NCBI GenBank assembly: GCA_964588795.1
Contig: CAZPQN010000022.1
Span: 1 to 40,154 of the forward strand
DNA length: 40,154 nt
Source of the DNA: CAZPQN01 sp964588795
Lineage (GTDB): Bacteria; Fidelibacterota; UBA2242
Direction: 5' to 3'
The notes beneath the pieces are model-generated. The model saw only the letters and a program-made list of their open reading frames with translations, searched no databases and had not been told where the DNA came from. Shown piece by piece: positions 8,232 through 15,687 of this stretch; position 1 is the first letter of the stretch, and every line of letters starts with the position of its first letter. Both the position numbers and the translations under genes were made by a program.

Positions 8232-9875
8232 TCATTTTATGATAATCTCGCCGTCCAACAAATCAACCACTTTTTCCGTCAACTGATCAATGGGTTTCCT
8301 GACTTTAGGTTGTGAAGAGTCGTCCTTGGTTTCAATGCAACGGATTTTGAAATTCTTCTGATACATTTCGTTTAATATTTTCTCGATTACATTTGCCCGT
8401 GAAGCAATGTTTTTTCTATGATATTCTTTCTCGGGATCGAAACCTATTTCGAGAATATTACCACTAAGACGCAGTAGTTTGCCTGCTCTGAGAAATTCGC
8501 CCAGAGAAGTGTTGTTTTCTTCCACCTTGAGCATAATTGTCTCCCAATCACTACTGATGGCGTCAATCGAACCCTTATCCGTCGGAGGCTTTTGCAGTTG
8601 AGTAGGTTCAGGTTTGTACTCTGGATTTTGTTCGGCGGTTTTTCCTGCGTTTCGGGTATTGGGTCGGGGATTACTGGTAGTATTTTCGTCGAACAGGCTC
8701 CGCGGCGGTGGATTTTTTTGTGGCACGTTAAACGCGGTTGATGTAGTTCCACCTTTGATTCCTGACAACAGCTGACGAATATCAATCGTCTTATCCATGG
8801 CACCCATCTTCAAAAATAGAAACTCTAAGTGAGTGCGCTGATTCAACGCACTTTTCAGACCGGTTTGAGCTTCATTGATTAAACGATGCAGGCGCAGGAG
8901 ATCATTAACCGACCAATTTTCGGCAAAAGCCAGGTAGCGTTCTCCAATTGCGGGTGGCAAGTCCAGAATTTCAACAGAGCCGCTTATCCGGGCAATCAAT
9001 AAATTGCGAAAATGCTCGCTGAAACAGCCAATAAACTCGCCGAGATTGATTCCCTTTTGAAAAATTTCCTCGCAGGCTTGCAATAATTGATTCAAATCGT
9101 GGGCATAGATCAGTTCGGCGATTTTGAAAAGGGCATCATAGTCAATCTGACCCAGCAGTTGCTGAACATCCCGGATGGTCAGTTTTCCTTCGGACAGTGT
9201 CAGTAATTGTTCCAACATACTCTCGGCATCCCTCAGGGCACCATCCGATTTCTTGGCAATCAGGGTCAGTACATCATCGTCAATCTGGAATTGTTCGGCG
9301 ACGATTATTTTCTTCAGCTGTCGTACAATTTCCGGAACAGTAATCCGGTGAAAATCGTATCTCTGACAACGTGAAATGATCGTTGCCGGAACTTTTAGAG
9401 GTTCAGTAGTAGCCAAAATGAACAGTGCATGCGTTGGCGGTTCCTCAAGCGTCTTCAGCAAAGCATTGAAAGCCTCTTTTGTCAACATATGCACTTCATC
9501 AATGATGTAAATGCGGTAGTGCGAGTTGGTTGGTGGATACTTGATACTTTCGCGCAGTTCGCGAATCTGGTCAATGCCCCGATTCGAGGCACCGTCAATT
9601 TCCACCACATCCAGACTGCGACTGCCGGTAATTTCAATGCAGTTCTGACATTCGTTGCAGGGATTACGTTGAGCTGGTTTCAGGCAGTTTACCGCTTTAG
9701 CCAGAATGCGGGCAGTTGAAGTTTTCCCGATGCCGCGTGAACCGGTGAATAGGTAAGCATGGGCAATGCGATTGTTGCCAATGGCATTCTGCAGAGTGGT
9801 ACAGATATGCGCCTGGCCGATGATTTCATCAAAACGTTGTGGACGATATTTACGAGAAATGACGCGGTAATTCAT
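8232..9875 (-). CDS. dnaX: DNA polymerase III subunits gamma and tau
   Basis: DnaX is the ATPase motor of the clamp loader; the long tau form also joins the clamp loader to polymerase and helicase. The 547-residue product has Walker A GSRGIGKTS near residue 45, a C4 zinc module (CLKPAQRNPCNECQNC), Walker B DEVHML, and the sensor/arginine-finger region with SRCQRYDFH. Domain III ends near residue 375. A polar, proline-rich linker of about 60 residues then leads to a C-terminal tau-specific domain. Within the linker an A7 run gives a possible slippery site (see the separate entry). The ATG lies 10 bases after the SRP RNA 3' end with no recognisable Shine-Dalgarno, which is unusual for an essential gene. 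The gene is followed by ybaB and recR. Confidence 0.97.
   Translation of the reverse strand: MNYRVISRKYRPQRFDEIIGQAHICTTLQNAIGNNRIAHAYLFTGSRGIGKTSTARILAKAVNCLKPAQRNPCNECQNCIEITGSRSLDVVEIDGASNRGIDQIRELRESIKYPPTNSHYRIYIIDEVHMLTKEAFNALLKTLEEPPTHALFILATTEPLKVPATIISRCQRYDFHRITVPEIVRQLKKIIVAEQFQIDDDVLTLIAKKSDGALRDAESMLEQLLTLSEGKLTIRDVQQLLGQIDYDALFKIAELIYAHDLNQLLQACEEIFQKGINLGEFIGCFSEHFRNLLIARISGSVEILDLPPAIGERYLAFAENWSVNDLLRLHRLINEAQTGLKSALNQRTHLEFLFLKMGAMDKTIDIRQLLSGIKGGTTSTAFNVPQKNPPPRSLFDENTTSNPRPNTRNAGKTAEQNPEYKPEPTQLQKPPTDKGSIDAISSDWETIMLKVEENNTSLGEFLRAGKLLRLSGNILEIGFDPEKEYHRKNIASRANVIEKILNEMYQKNFKIRCIETKDDSSQPKVRKPIDQLTEKVVDLLDGEIIIK
8671..8720 (-). other. Candidate -1 frameshift or transcript-slippage site inside dnaX
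   Basis: Codons 386-388 of dnaX read CAA AAA AAT, so the in-frame heptamer is A-AAA-AAT inside a run of seven A (8713-8719). This fits the X-XXY-YYZ rule for -1 slippage. After a -1 shift, 13 further codons are read before a TAA at 8671-8673, giving a product of about 400 residues that ends in the linker after domain III, where gamma ends in other bacteria. One extra A added during transcription would give the same protein. I see no clear stimulatory hairpin downstream and no nearby upstream Shine-Dalgarno-like element, so this is a sequence-based suggestion only. Confidence 0.45.
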
Positions 9876-9885
9876 ACGATTGACA

Positions 9886-10156
9886 GGCTATGCACCAGGC
9901 ATCGAACCCGTTTTCGGTTCATAGAATCAGCACAGCAACTAATTTCCAGATTCTTTACGGCACATCTGATTGATTGTTTACCGTTGCTTCCTTCCGGATC
10001 TGGCGGGGTTTGACAATTTCCGATAGCGTAAAACTGAAAATGTCATGGTTCCGGTGCTGAGCCACTCCCCGAAGCGTAATCCTTTGCCTGGCGATCCACC
10101 CTGCTGGAGCGGGTTGCAGGTTACAGGGCACCGCTAACTCCCCGTGTAGCATAGCC
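9886..10156 (-). ncRNA. ffs: Signal recognition particle RNA, large bacterial form with Alu domain
   Basis: This RNA is the scaffold of the signal recognition particle and binds Ffh. The Ffh-binding hairpin is unmistakable: the minus strand at about 9983-10002 reads AGATCCGGAAGGAAGCAACG, with the GGAA tetraloop. The 5' part (GGGGAGTTAGCGGTGCCCTG followed by TAACC) matches the Alu domain found in the long SRP RNAs of Bacillus and Thermotoga. The ends pair perfectly, GGCTATG at 10150-10156 with CATAGCC at 9886-9892, and define a transcript of about 271 bases. A tRNA-Ala ends 23 bases upstream and dnaX begins 10 bases downstream without a terminator between them, so the RNA is probably cut out of, or overlaps, the dnaX message. 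The exact ends are inferred from pairing. Confidence 0.93.
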
Positions 10157-10179
10157 AATTATAGGTTTTAAAATAACAG

Positions 10180-10252
10180 TGGAGCTGATGGGGATCGAAC
10201 CCACGACCTCAGAGATGCGAACCCTGCGCTCTCCCAGCTGAGCTACAGCCCC
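10180..10252 (-). tRNA. tRNA-Ala (anticodon CGC)
   Basis: The minus strand folds into a full cloverleaf. The acceptor stem is GGGGCTG with CAGCTCC and includes the G3-U70 wobble pair that marks tRNA-Ala. The D arm is GCTC/GAGC, the anticodon stem CAGGG/CTCTG, the anticodon loop TTCGCAT with CGC at positions 34-36, and the T arm GTGGG/CCCAT with TTCGATC. The discriminator is A. The following bases are CTG, so CCA is not encoded and must be added. It reads GCG codons and lies just upstream of the SRP RNA, probably on the same transcript. Confidence 0.96.
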
Positions 10253-10375
10253 AAATTTGGATATCCTGGCTCTCCCCTGACAGGTACGATTTGTTAAACG
10301 GGAGATTGTCAAAGAACTGGCTGGAAATTACACAAAATTGCCCATTCAATCAAAAATTAATTCCTGATTGTGAGA

Positions 10376-10843
10376 CTATTTGGCCCCTTTTTTCTTGGCT
10401 TCCTTGCCGGCACTTTCGGCACCAACTGATTTTTTCGAGTCCATCTCCCGCTCTTTCATCTCCAGACGTCGTTCCCATTCACTCAAACCGGCAAATTCAT
10501 CCGTCTGGGTCTCTTCGGGAATTGGTGTTCCAGCCACCGCGGGAGCCTCCTGTTTTTTACGCTGAGCTTCAAGATTTTCCAGGCGATCTAATATTTTGAC
10601 CACTTCCTGATGAAAATCGATCACAGTCTGTTCCAAGCGTCTCAGCAACTCCCGGGTTAGGCGTTCTCCATAACTTTGCCCGATGTTGTTCATCATGTCA
10701 TCAAGCTTTTTCCGGAGATAATCCAACCGTGCCGACGAATCGCCGAAATTCACATTGACGATCTGCTCGATCTTTTCTTTTATTTCCGGCTCAGCGGGGG
10801 TGCGGGCTGGTTCATTTCTTTGAAATCTGCGATTAATTGCCAT
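10376..10843 (-). CDS. Unknown charged protein with predicted coiled coil
   Basis: I do not recognise this 155-residue protein. It has no signal peptide or membrane segment. Residues 20-95 are strongly helical with heptad-like hydrophobic spacing (LDYLRKKLDDMMNNIG, LLRRLEQTVIDFHQEVVKIL), suggesting a coiled coil. A proline/glutamate-rich stretch and a lysine-rich tail (KEAKKKGAK) follow. The ATG has a good AAGGA site 6 bases upstream and lies 64 bases inside the end of the preceding gene in another frame, which is a long overlap. It is the last gene of the FecR/response-regulator group, with tRNA-Ala 123 bases further on. A cytoplasmic structural or adaptor role is possible but unsupported. 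Confidence 0.72.
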   Translation of the reverse strand: MAINRRFQRNEPARTPAEPEIKEKIEQIVNVNFGDSSARLDYLRKKLDDMMNNIGQSYGERLTRELLRRLEQTVIDFHQEVVKILDRLENLEAQRKKQEAPAVAGTPIPEETQTDEFAGLSEWERRLEMKEREMDSKKSVGAESAGKEAKKKGAK

Positions 10844-11679
10844 ATACGATCCTTTATTTTTTCCAGAGTATAAACAGTTCTCTCGACAGTATCAAGTCTT
10901 TTTATTTTGCTGGTTCGGAATTCAATCACCGTCGCAGAGGATAAATATTCGTCAAAACGCCAGGCTACGTTGTAGCCCGGGATACAGGCCAGCGAAGCCG
11001 AACCCCAGCACGCCAATGCTTTATCCTGTGGCGACAACGGTACAAAATCCACTAAATAATCAGTAACCAAGAATGTCAGGGTCGCAAACGAAAGGGCACT
11101 GATGACCTTGACGATATCACGCTGTCGATAAGTGTCCCAGTATTTTAAACGCACAATATTCATTTTCGGGACGGATTTAAGCTGCTGACCCCGCCAAAAC
11201 TGCAAGTATTCGCCTTTCATCCGATAATAAACCCCGTCGAATTGCGTCTTATCACTCAACCGAATCCGACAATAACTATTCTCTGGAATAGCGGCGACGA
11301 ATTTATCGGTGAATAACGGTTGAAACCTTTTATGAATGGATTCACGTTCTTTTTGAGTCAGGTCGGGTGTTCGTTGCACCTGCGCGGCAATCAGCATAAA
11401 CTGATATGGTGTTAAAAACTGATCTATAATTTGAGTACCCCCCTCTGACCAGGTCCTGATCCTGACTTGAATTGTATCTGGACGGTATTCCAAAAACTGC
11501 GCGTCATGAAAATTATAGATCTCGGGAAATAGTTTGTAATGGATTTTTTCTTCCAGATCGATTGTAGCGCCTACCGCCGGGTGCACGACGAGCATTTCCT
11601 GTCCTGGAGTCCAACTACACGCGAAAAGCATTAGAAACAGGAAACCCCACTTGACATGGGGTTCCCCGCTCCTAATCAC
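10780..11679 (-). CDS. Unknown exported or membrane-associated protein
   Basis: I do not recognise this 299-residue protein. The N-terminus has a hydrophobic stretch (WGFLFLMLFACSW) suitable for a signal peptide; LFAC resembles a lipobox, but phenylalanine before the alanine is atypical, so lipoprotein status is uncertain. The middle (residues 60-180) is soluble and rich in aromatic and charged residues. Residues 192-212 (VISALSFATLTFLVTDYLVD) form a second hydrophobic segment, and the C-terminus returns to a charged helix. I chose the GTG at 11679, with AGGA 4 bases upstream. It begins 26 bases after the FecR barrel gene and overlaps the next gene by 64 bases, so co-expression with the barrel is likely and an envelope role is a reasonable inference. 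Confidence 0.75.
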   Translation of the reverse strand: MIRSGEPHVKWGFLFLMLFACSWTPGQEMLVVHPAVGATIDLEEKIHYKLFPEIYNFHDAQFLEYRPDTIQVRIRTWSEGGTQIIDQFLTPYQFMLIAAQVQRTPDLTQKERESIHKRFQPLFTDKFVAAIPENSYCRIRLSDKTQFDGVYYRMKGEYLQFWRGQQLKSVPKMNIVRLKYWDTYRQRDIVKVISALSFATLTFLVTDYLVDFVPLSPQDKALACWGSASLACIPGYNVAWRFDEYLSSATVIEFRTSKIKRLDTVERTVYTLEKIKDRIWQLIADFKEMNQPAPPLSRK

Positions 11680-11705
11680 TTTTCCTGATACAGAAAAAAT
11701 ATCGA

Positions 11706-13976
11706 TTACAGACTGAATCCTGTTTCGATGGTGGTTAAACTGATCGATTCGGTTTTGGGATCAATCTTGCCATCGCCATTAAAATCGCGGTAGGTTTTCT
11801 GGAATTTGTAGTATATTGCCGCTCCGCTCCCAATTTCGAAACCGATCCGGTAGCCGAGAATGGTGTTTTCGGCCGGTTCTTTGAATTTAAAAGGATTGGG
11901 GTCGTTATTGCGCTGGTAGAAAGCCATTGCGTCGGCTAATTTCGGAATTTTCCCTTTGGGAATAATCGCGGTTGCCATGAAGCTCTTGACTTCATTATCG
12001 CCTGCCAGCATGTGCTGGTAATAACTGCCCAAAATGAGGTAATTCAGAATATTGACATCCACTGAGCCGAATACTCCCTGCATTGAGGCGTTGTACAGAC
12101 GCATTTCGTCTTTGGTCTTGGGTTTCAGAGTTCCATCGGTATAATCGGTCCTAACCGCCACTCGTTCAAAATCATAGGCCCGGTCCCAAAATCCATATAG
12201 GAAGTTCTCTCCGGCATAGCGGTATTCGATGGATGTATTGACAATCTTGAAGATATTCATTTTTAATCCCGGAGCGGCAATCCCGAATCCCGGCGTGAAC
12301 TTTTGTCCGGAATTGTAGTCAGTTACCTCTCCCGAAATAAAGGTGGCCGCCTGTCCGTACAGGGTCAATTTGAAGAGTTTGAAATTCAGGATCGGATAAC
12401 CGACGTCAAATGCCGCGGCGGTCAGCGATTTCTTGCTGTCCTTGGTATTGAAGGGATCTTTGTCAGCTTTGATTGTATCATCGAAATTCTTGGTTGGATC
12501 AGTCGGATAGTTATCCGTCATACCGTCACCATCTACATCCCAATCAATTTCATCGGGAATTCCGTCTCTGTCGGTGTCTTTGGAGAATTTGTCACCGCTC
12601 AGTTTGACACCGCCGGAATTGAGGGCGTAGAGTTTGTTATTAATGACACTGGTGCCACTAAATCCGGGGAATCTTTCCGGCAGATAGAATTTGCGATACG
12701 GAAATGCATCAAAGACATCCGGGACATAGTCTTCATCCGAATCCTTCAAACCCTTATACTGGTTGAAATCTGATACAACCGTACCACCGAAGGTAATTGG
12801 TAATACTTTCATTGGTTTGTAGGTCATACGCAAACCCAGTAAACCGGGGCCGGTGATCTCTTTGGCATTGGCGACAAAGGCTTCCCACCCCATTTTTTCT
12901 CTCTGCATTCCGGTGTGAATACCGACCTTACGCACCTGGGGATACTCGGTCGTGTTGGAATAGCCATTTAGTAAAATTCCGTAGCCCATGGTGACATTGT
13001 CCAGAGCTCCGACCTTGGCAAAAAACGGATCACCCTGCTGTCCCCAGCGCACGTAGTAAATTTTATCGAAGTAATCCGAGACTTCATCCCATTCTTCTTC
13101 CCGAATCTTACCCGCTTCGTCAATGTAAACTGCGACATCAAGCGATACAGCTAATTTCCCCAGTTTAACTTCCGGGCGCAGGGCAATCTGATTGTAAATT
13201 TTTCCATCAATGGTCACGGAACCCAATCCCAAGCCCATGCCAAACGGTTTGCCTTTTTTATCACCCTTTCCGGGTTCTTCCGCCACAGCTTCTTCAGGTT
13301 GGGTGGTTTCTCCAGTCGGCTCCATAGCTTGTTCTTCCTCAAATCCAGGCTCAGGTGGAGTGGGCTGAGCTGGTTGAGCAGGCGGTTCAGCATCGGGATC
13401 CTTGGGTATATCTTCCGGATCAACCGGCATGGTAAAAATATCACCATTAATCGTGGAAGCAATCATTTGACCGGCAAGCAAATTGGATTCCATTCCGGTA
13501 ATCAGATTAAGAACATTTACCTGACCATCAACGCCATAAAATTTGTCACCATAACCGGGTTGCGTAATGACCCAGAATTTTGTGCCCTTGACCGACGCGA
13601 CTGAGGTTGGAGTCTCGATCCGGTAGGAGGTTTTCAGCCCGGGCGTCACCTCGGCCAGAACCCTTCCCTGGGTCATTTTAACGGTGCGTACATTAAGATC
13701 ATCTTTGATTTCGATTTCGGAATTCTTCCGGATTTTTATCAGACTTTTATCAGATGAATAAATGATTGCTACAAATCCATCCTCACCAGTTTTCACCGCG
13801 TCACCAACATTGATGGCCATATTCATTGTGACCGGCGTTGTGTAGCCAACACCACCTTTAGGTCGCAGATTGACTGACCCAGTAGATTTCAGAACGGTAG
13901 CGTACTGTTGCTGAGCAGTTACAAAGGTTAGGAACCCACTCATAAACAACATTACTGGCACAAGGACCTTTTTCAT
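11706..13976 (-). CDS. FecR-domain protein fused to a predicted outer-membrane beta-barrel
   Basis: The 756-residue protein begins with a clear signal peptide (cleavage after VTA at residue 21). Residues 25-165 form a FecR domain of the perisplasmic sensor type (GSVNLRPKGG, NVGDAVKTGEDGFVAI, SVASVKGTKFWV). A proline/glutamate-rich linker covers about 185-245. The rest has alternating aromatic and glycine strands typical of an outer-membrane barrel. Three aspartate-rich, calcium-binding-like loops interrupt it at about residues 412, 467-492 and 731 (DTDRDGIPDE, DVDGDGMTD, DFNGDGKID), similar to thrombospondin type-3 repeats. The ATG has GAGG 5 bases upstream. It follows the PhnD-like/PAS gene by 19 bases. 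FecR is usually paired with a sigma factor and TonB receptor, neither of which is here, so its role may be structural or sensory rather than siderophore signalling. Confidence 0.82.
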   Translation of the reverse strand: MKKVLVPVMLFMSGFLTFVTAQQQYATVLKSTGSVNLRPKGGVGYTTPVTMNMAINVGDAVKTGEDGFVAIIYSSDKSLIKIRKNSEIEIKDDLNVRTVKMTQGRVLAEVTPGLKTSYRIETPTSVASVKGTKFWVITQPGYGDKFYGVDGQVNVLNLITGMESNLLAGQMIASTINGDIFTMPVDPEDIPKDPDAEPPAQPAQPTPPEPGFEEEQAMEPTGETTQPEEAVAEEPGKGDKKGKPFGMGLGLGSVTIDGKIYNQIALRPEVKLGKLAVSLDVAVYIDEAGKIREEEWDEVSDYFDKIYYVRWGQQGDPFFAKVGALDNVTMGYGILLNGYSNTTEYPQVRKVGIHTGMQREKMGWEAFVANAKEITGPGLLGLRMTYKPMKVLPITFGGTVVSDFNQYKGLKDSDEDYVPDVFDAFPYRKFYLPERFPGFSGTSVINNKLYALNSGGVKLSGDKFSKDTDRDGIPDEIDWDVDGDGMTDNYPTDPTKNFDDTIKADKDPFNTKDSKKSLTAAAFDVGYPILNFKLFKLTLYGQAATFISGEVTDYNSGQKFTPGFGIAAPGLKMNIFKIVNTSIEYRYAGENFLYGFWDRAYDFERVAVRTDYTDGTLKPKTKDEMRLYNASMQGVFGSVDVNILNYLILGSYYQHMLAGDNEVKSFMATAIIPKGKIPKLADAMAFYQRNNDPNPFKFKEPAENTILGYRIGFEIGSGAAIYYKFQKTYRDFNGDGKIDPKTESISLTTIETGFSL

Positions 13977-13995
13977 ATATACCTCGATTTTGTTT

Positions 13996-15231
13996 TTATG
14001 TACTTCTTTTGGTAATCATTCCTAAAATTACCTTCGAATCCTGCAATTCCACAATACTAAAATCCATTTTGGCAGATTCTTCCTGCCCGTCGCGTTTCTG
14101 GATTTTAATTCCGAAGGATCGAATCAATCCATAATCCACTTGCTGGATCAATTCCTTGAGGGATTTGTTCAGGTTTGGTTTGAAAAATTCACCGATTTCT
14201 TTTCCAATAATCTCCGGGCGCGAACATCTGAGCCAGTTAAGCAGTCCTCGCGAAACTCCGATTATCGTACCGTCCTTCAGGAAGAGCACTGAATTTTCGT
14301 TGGCGGTTTCCATTTCTTTTATCAGACGATCGCGACTGTCCCGCACCTCCTTGTACATAGCGACGAGTTTTTCATTAAAGGAGTGCAGACTTTGATATTT
14401 TTCGTTGAGTGCGGCCAGTTCAGATTGTTTGCCGTTGGTAAAATAGCGCAGGTAAATTTGGTCCGCTTGCTCGACGTATTCCTTAAGCGTTATTCCCAGA
14501 CCATCCAGAGCTTCAATTAGCAGGTCAAAATACTTGTCGCAAGGCGGTAAAAAATAGTAATTATCATCTCTATTAGTATAATTTTTCAACCAAGTACCGA
14601 TACGTTGCTGGAAGTCCTTTGTCTGGATTATTTTATTCTGGGAACCGGCCACAGCCAGATATTCTCCAAAAAGCGGGAATTTACGAAGGATCTTTAACCT
14701 CTTCTGTTCTTTTTCGGGTAGCATGGCAAAATCATGATCGCTGCATACCAGGATGGCGGGCGAAGTCCCAAAAAGCTGATTAAGCTGCGCTTCAGAAAGT
14801 GTAAATCCGTCGAGTCGGTTAAAGCCATTTTTCGTAGGACAGTTCTTCAGGATATAAAGAATTACGGGATTCAAATTAAACGATTCTGGTCTGATCGGCA
14901 TTAATACTGATTTATCGCGGAGATCCGTGATATGTTCAATTGCCTGATCTTTTTCACAGATAATCAGACCGTCACAGCCATTCATTTTTAACCGGAATAA
15001 TGGTTGAAATCCGGCATGTTTGACTAAAAACAGTGCTTCATACACCGAGACAAAAGCCACGGAACTGGGTAGATTAAGCATCTGTTTGAATGCGGGTTGA
15101 CCTTCATTGAAATAGCCAAATTCGAATTTCAACTCGAGCGCGTCGCGCAGCAACTGCCGAATTGAATCGAAGATATAGATCGCACCTTCCGAGGGCTTAT
15201 GTCTGGGAATATACCAAGTGACTTTTTCCAA
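13996..15231 (-). CDS. PhnD-like binding domain, coiled coil and PAS domain protein (cytoplasmic)
   Basis: The 411-residue protein has no signal peptide or membrane segment. Residues 1-260 resemble a phosphonate-binding (PhnD) type periplasmic-binding fold: HAGFQPLFRLKMNG, then GLIICEKDQAIEHITDLRDK and SVLMP follow the order of PhnD proteins (GYEPL, then IxSLxDLKGKxV). Residues 275-320 are a coiled coil, and 320-411 look like a PAS domain (NSVLFLKDGTIIGVSRGLLN, then EIIGKEIGEFF). No histidine kinase, GGDEF or other output domain follows. The start is TTG with AGGA 7 bases upstream, overlapping the stop of the response regulator gene, so the two are probably made together. It may sense a cytoplasmic ligand and act by partner binding; this is inference. 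Confidence 0.72.
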   Translation of the reverse strand: MEKVTWYIPRHKPSEGAIYIFDSIRQLLRDALELKFEFGYFNEGQPAFKQMLNLPSSVAFVSVYEALFLVKHAGFQPLFRLKMNGCDGLIICEKDQAIEHITDLRDKSVLMPIRPESFNLNPVILYILKNCPTKNGFNRLDGFTLSEAQLNQLFGTSPAILVCSDHDFAMLPEKEQKRLKILRKFPLFGEYLAVAGSQNKIIQTKDFQQRIGTWLKNYTNRDDNYYFLPPCDKYFDLLIEALDGLGITLKEYVEQADQIYLRYFTNGKQSELAALNEKYQSLHSFNEKLVAMYKEVRDSRDRLIKEMETANENSVLFLKDGTIIGVSRGLLNWLRCSRPEIIGKEIGEFFKPNLNKSLKELIQQVDYGLIRSFGIKIQKRDGQEESAKMDFSIVELQDSKVILGMITKRST

Positions 15232-15243
15232 TTGGTTATCCTG

Positions 15244-15609
15244 CTACACTTTGAGATTTAGTCGGATGCTTTGCTCTAATAAATCCAAATCTATCGGTTT
15301 AGTTATATAATCGAGGGCTCCTAAACGAGCGGTTTCCGCGGCAATATTTTGGTCCTTGACACCCGTCAGAATAATGACCGGCAAATGGGGAATATTTTCA
15401 TGAATATTCTGCAGTACTTCCATCCCACTCATTTCCGGCATAATAATATCGAGCAACAACATATCAAACTTCTCCGCCGCCAGTATCTGCAGGGCTTGTT
15501 TGCCTGAGAAAGCCACCTGGACATCGTAACCTTTAAAAAGCAGGTAGTCTTTCAGAAAATCACAAACGTACGGCTCATCGTCAACACATAAAATTCTATA
15601 TTTTTGCAT
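15244..15609 (-). CDS. Single-domain response regulator (CheY-like receiver)
   Basis: The 121-residue protein is a stand-alone receiver domain with no DNA-binding or enzymatic output. The acidic pair is Asp10-Asp11, the phosphoacceptor Asp54 (LLLDIIMPEMSG), the switch threonine Thr82 (LTG) and the conserved lysine Lys104 (ITKPID). I chose the ATG at 15609; an in-frame TTG at 15618 with AGG 8 bases upstream is possible and would add three residues. The gene is 12 bases upstream of the PhnD-like/PAS gene. No histidine kinase is encoded nearby, so the phosphodonor is probably elsewhere. Its target may be the adjacent PAS protein, which is inference from gene order. Confidence 0.93.
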   Translation of the reverse strand: MQKYRILCVDDEPYVCDFLKDYLLFKGYDVQVAFSGKQALQILAAEKFDMLLLDIIMPEMSGMEVLQNIHENIPHLPVIILTGVKDQNIAAETARLGALDYITKPIDLDLLEQSIRLNLKV

Positions 15610-15687
15610 ATTCGCCAATCTTTCTACCTGTTCTTCCTTATCATTACTCGGTTAATATATTCAAGATATCAAATATTTACAACCGGT

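Noticed and set aside
8444..8803. 119-codon minus-strand frame inside dnaX
   Set aside because: It is in the +1 frame relative to dnaX, not the -1 frame reached from the A7 run, and shows no protein family.
10158..10163. TATAAT just upstream of the SRP RNA 5' end (minus strand)
   Set aside because: It is only one base from the inferred RNA start, and no -35 element exists at the right distance inside the tRNA 3' half.
10284..10312. TTGACA upstream of tRNA-Ala (minus strand, 10307-10312)
   Set aside because: The -35 match is perfect, but the sequence 17 bases on (TCGTAC) is a poor -10, so I did not list a promoter.
12303..12773. Plus-strand ORF of 156 codons opposite the FecR barrel gene
   Set aside because: It is a shadow frame; the minus-strand protein has domain structure across the same region.
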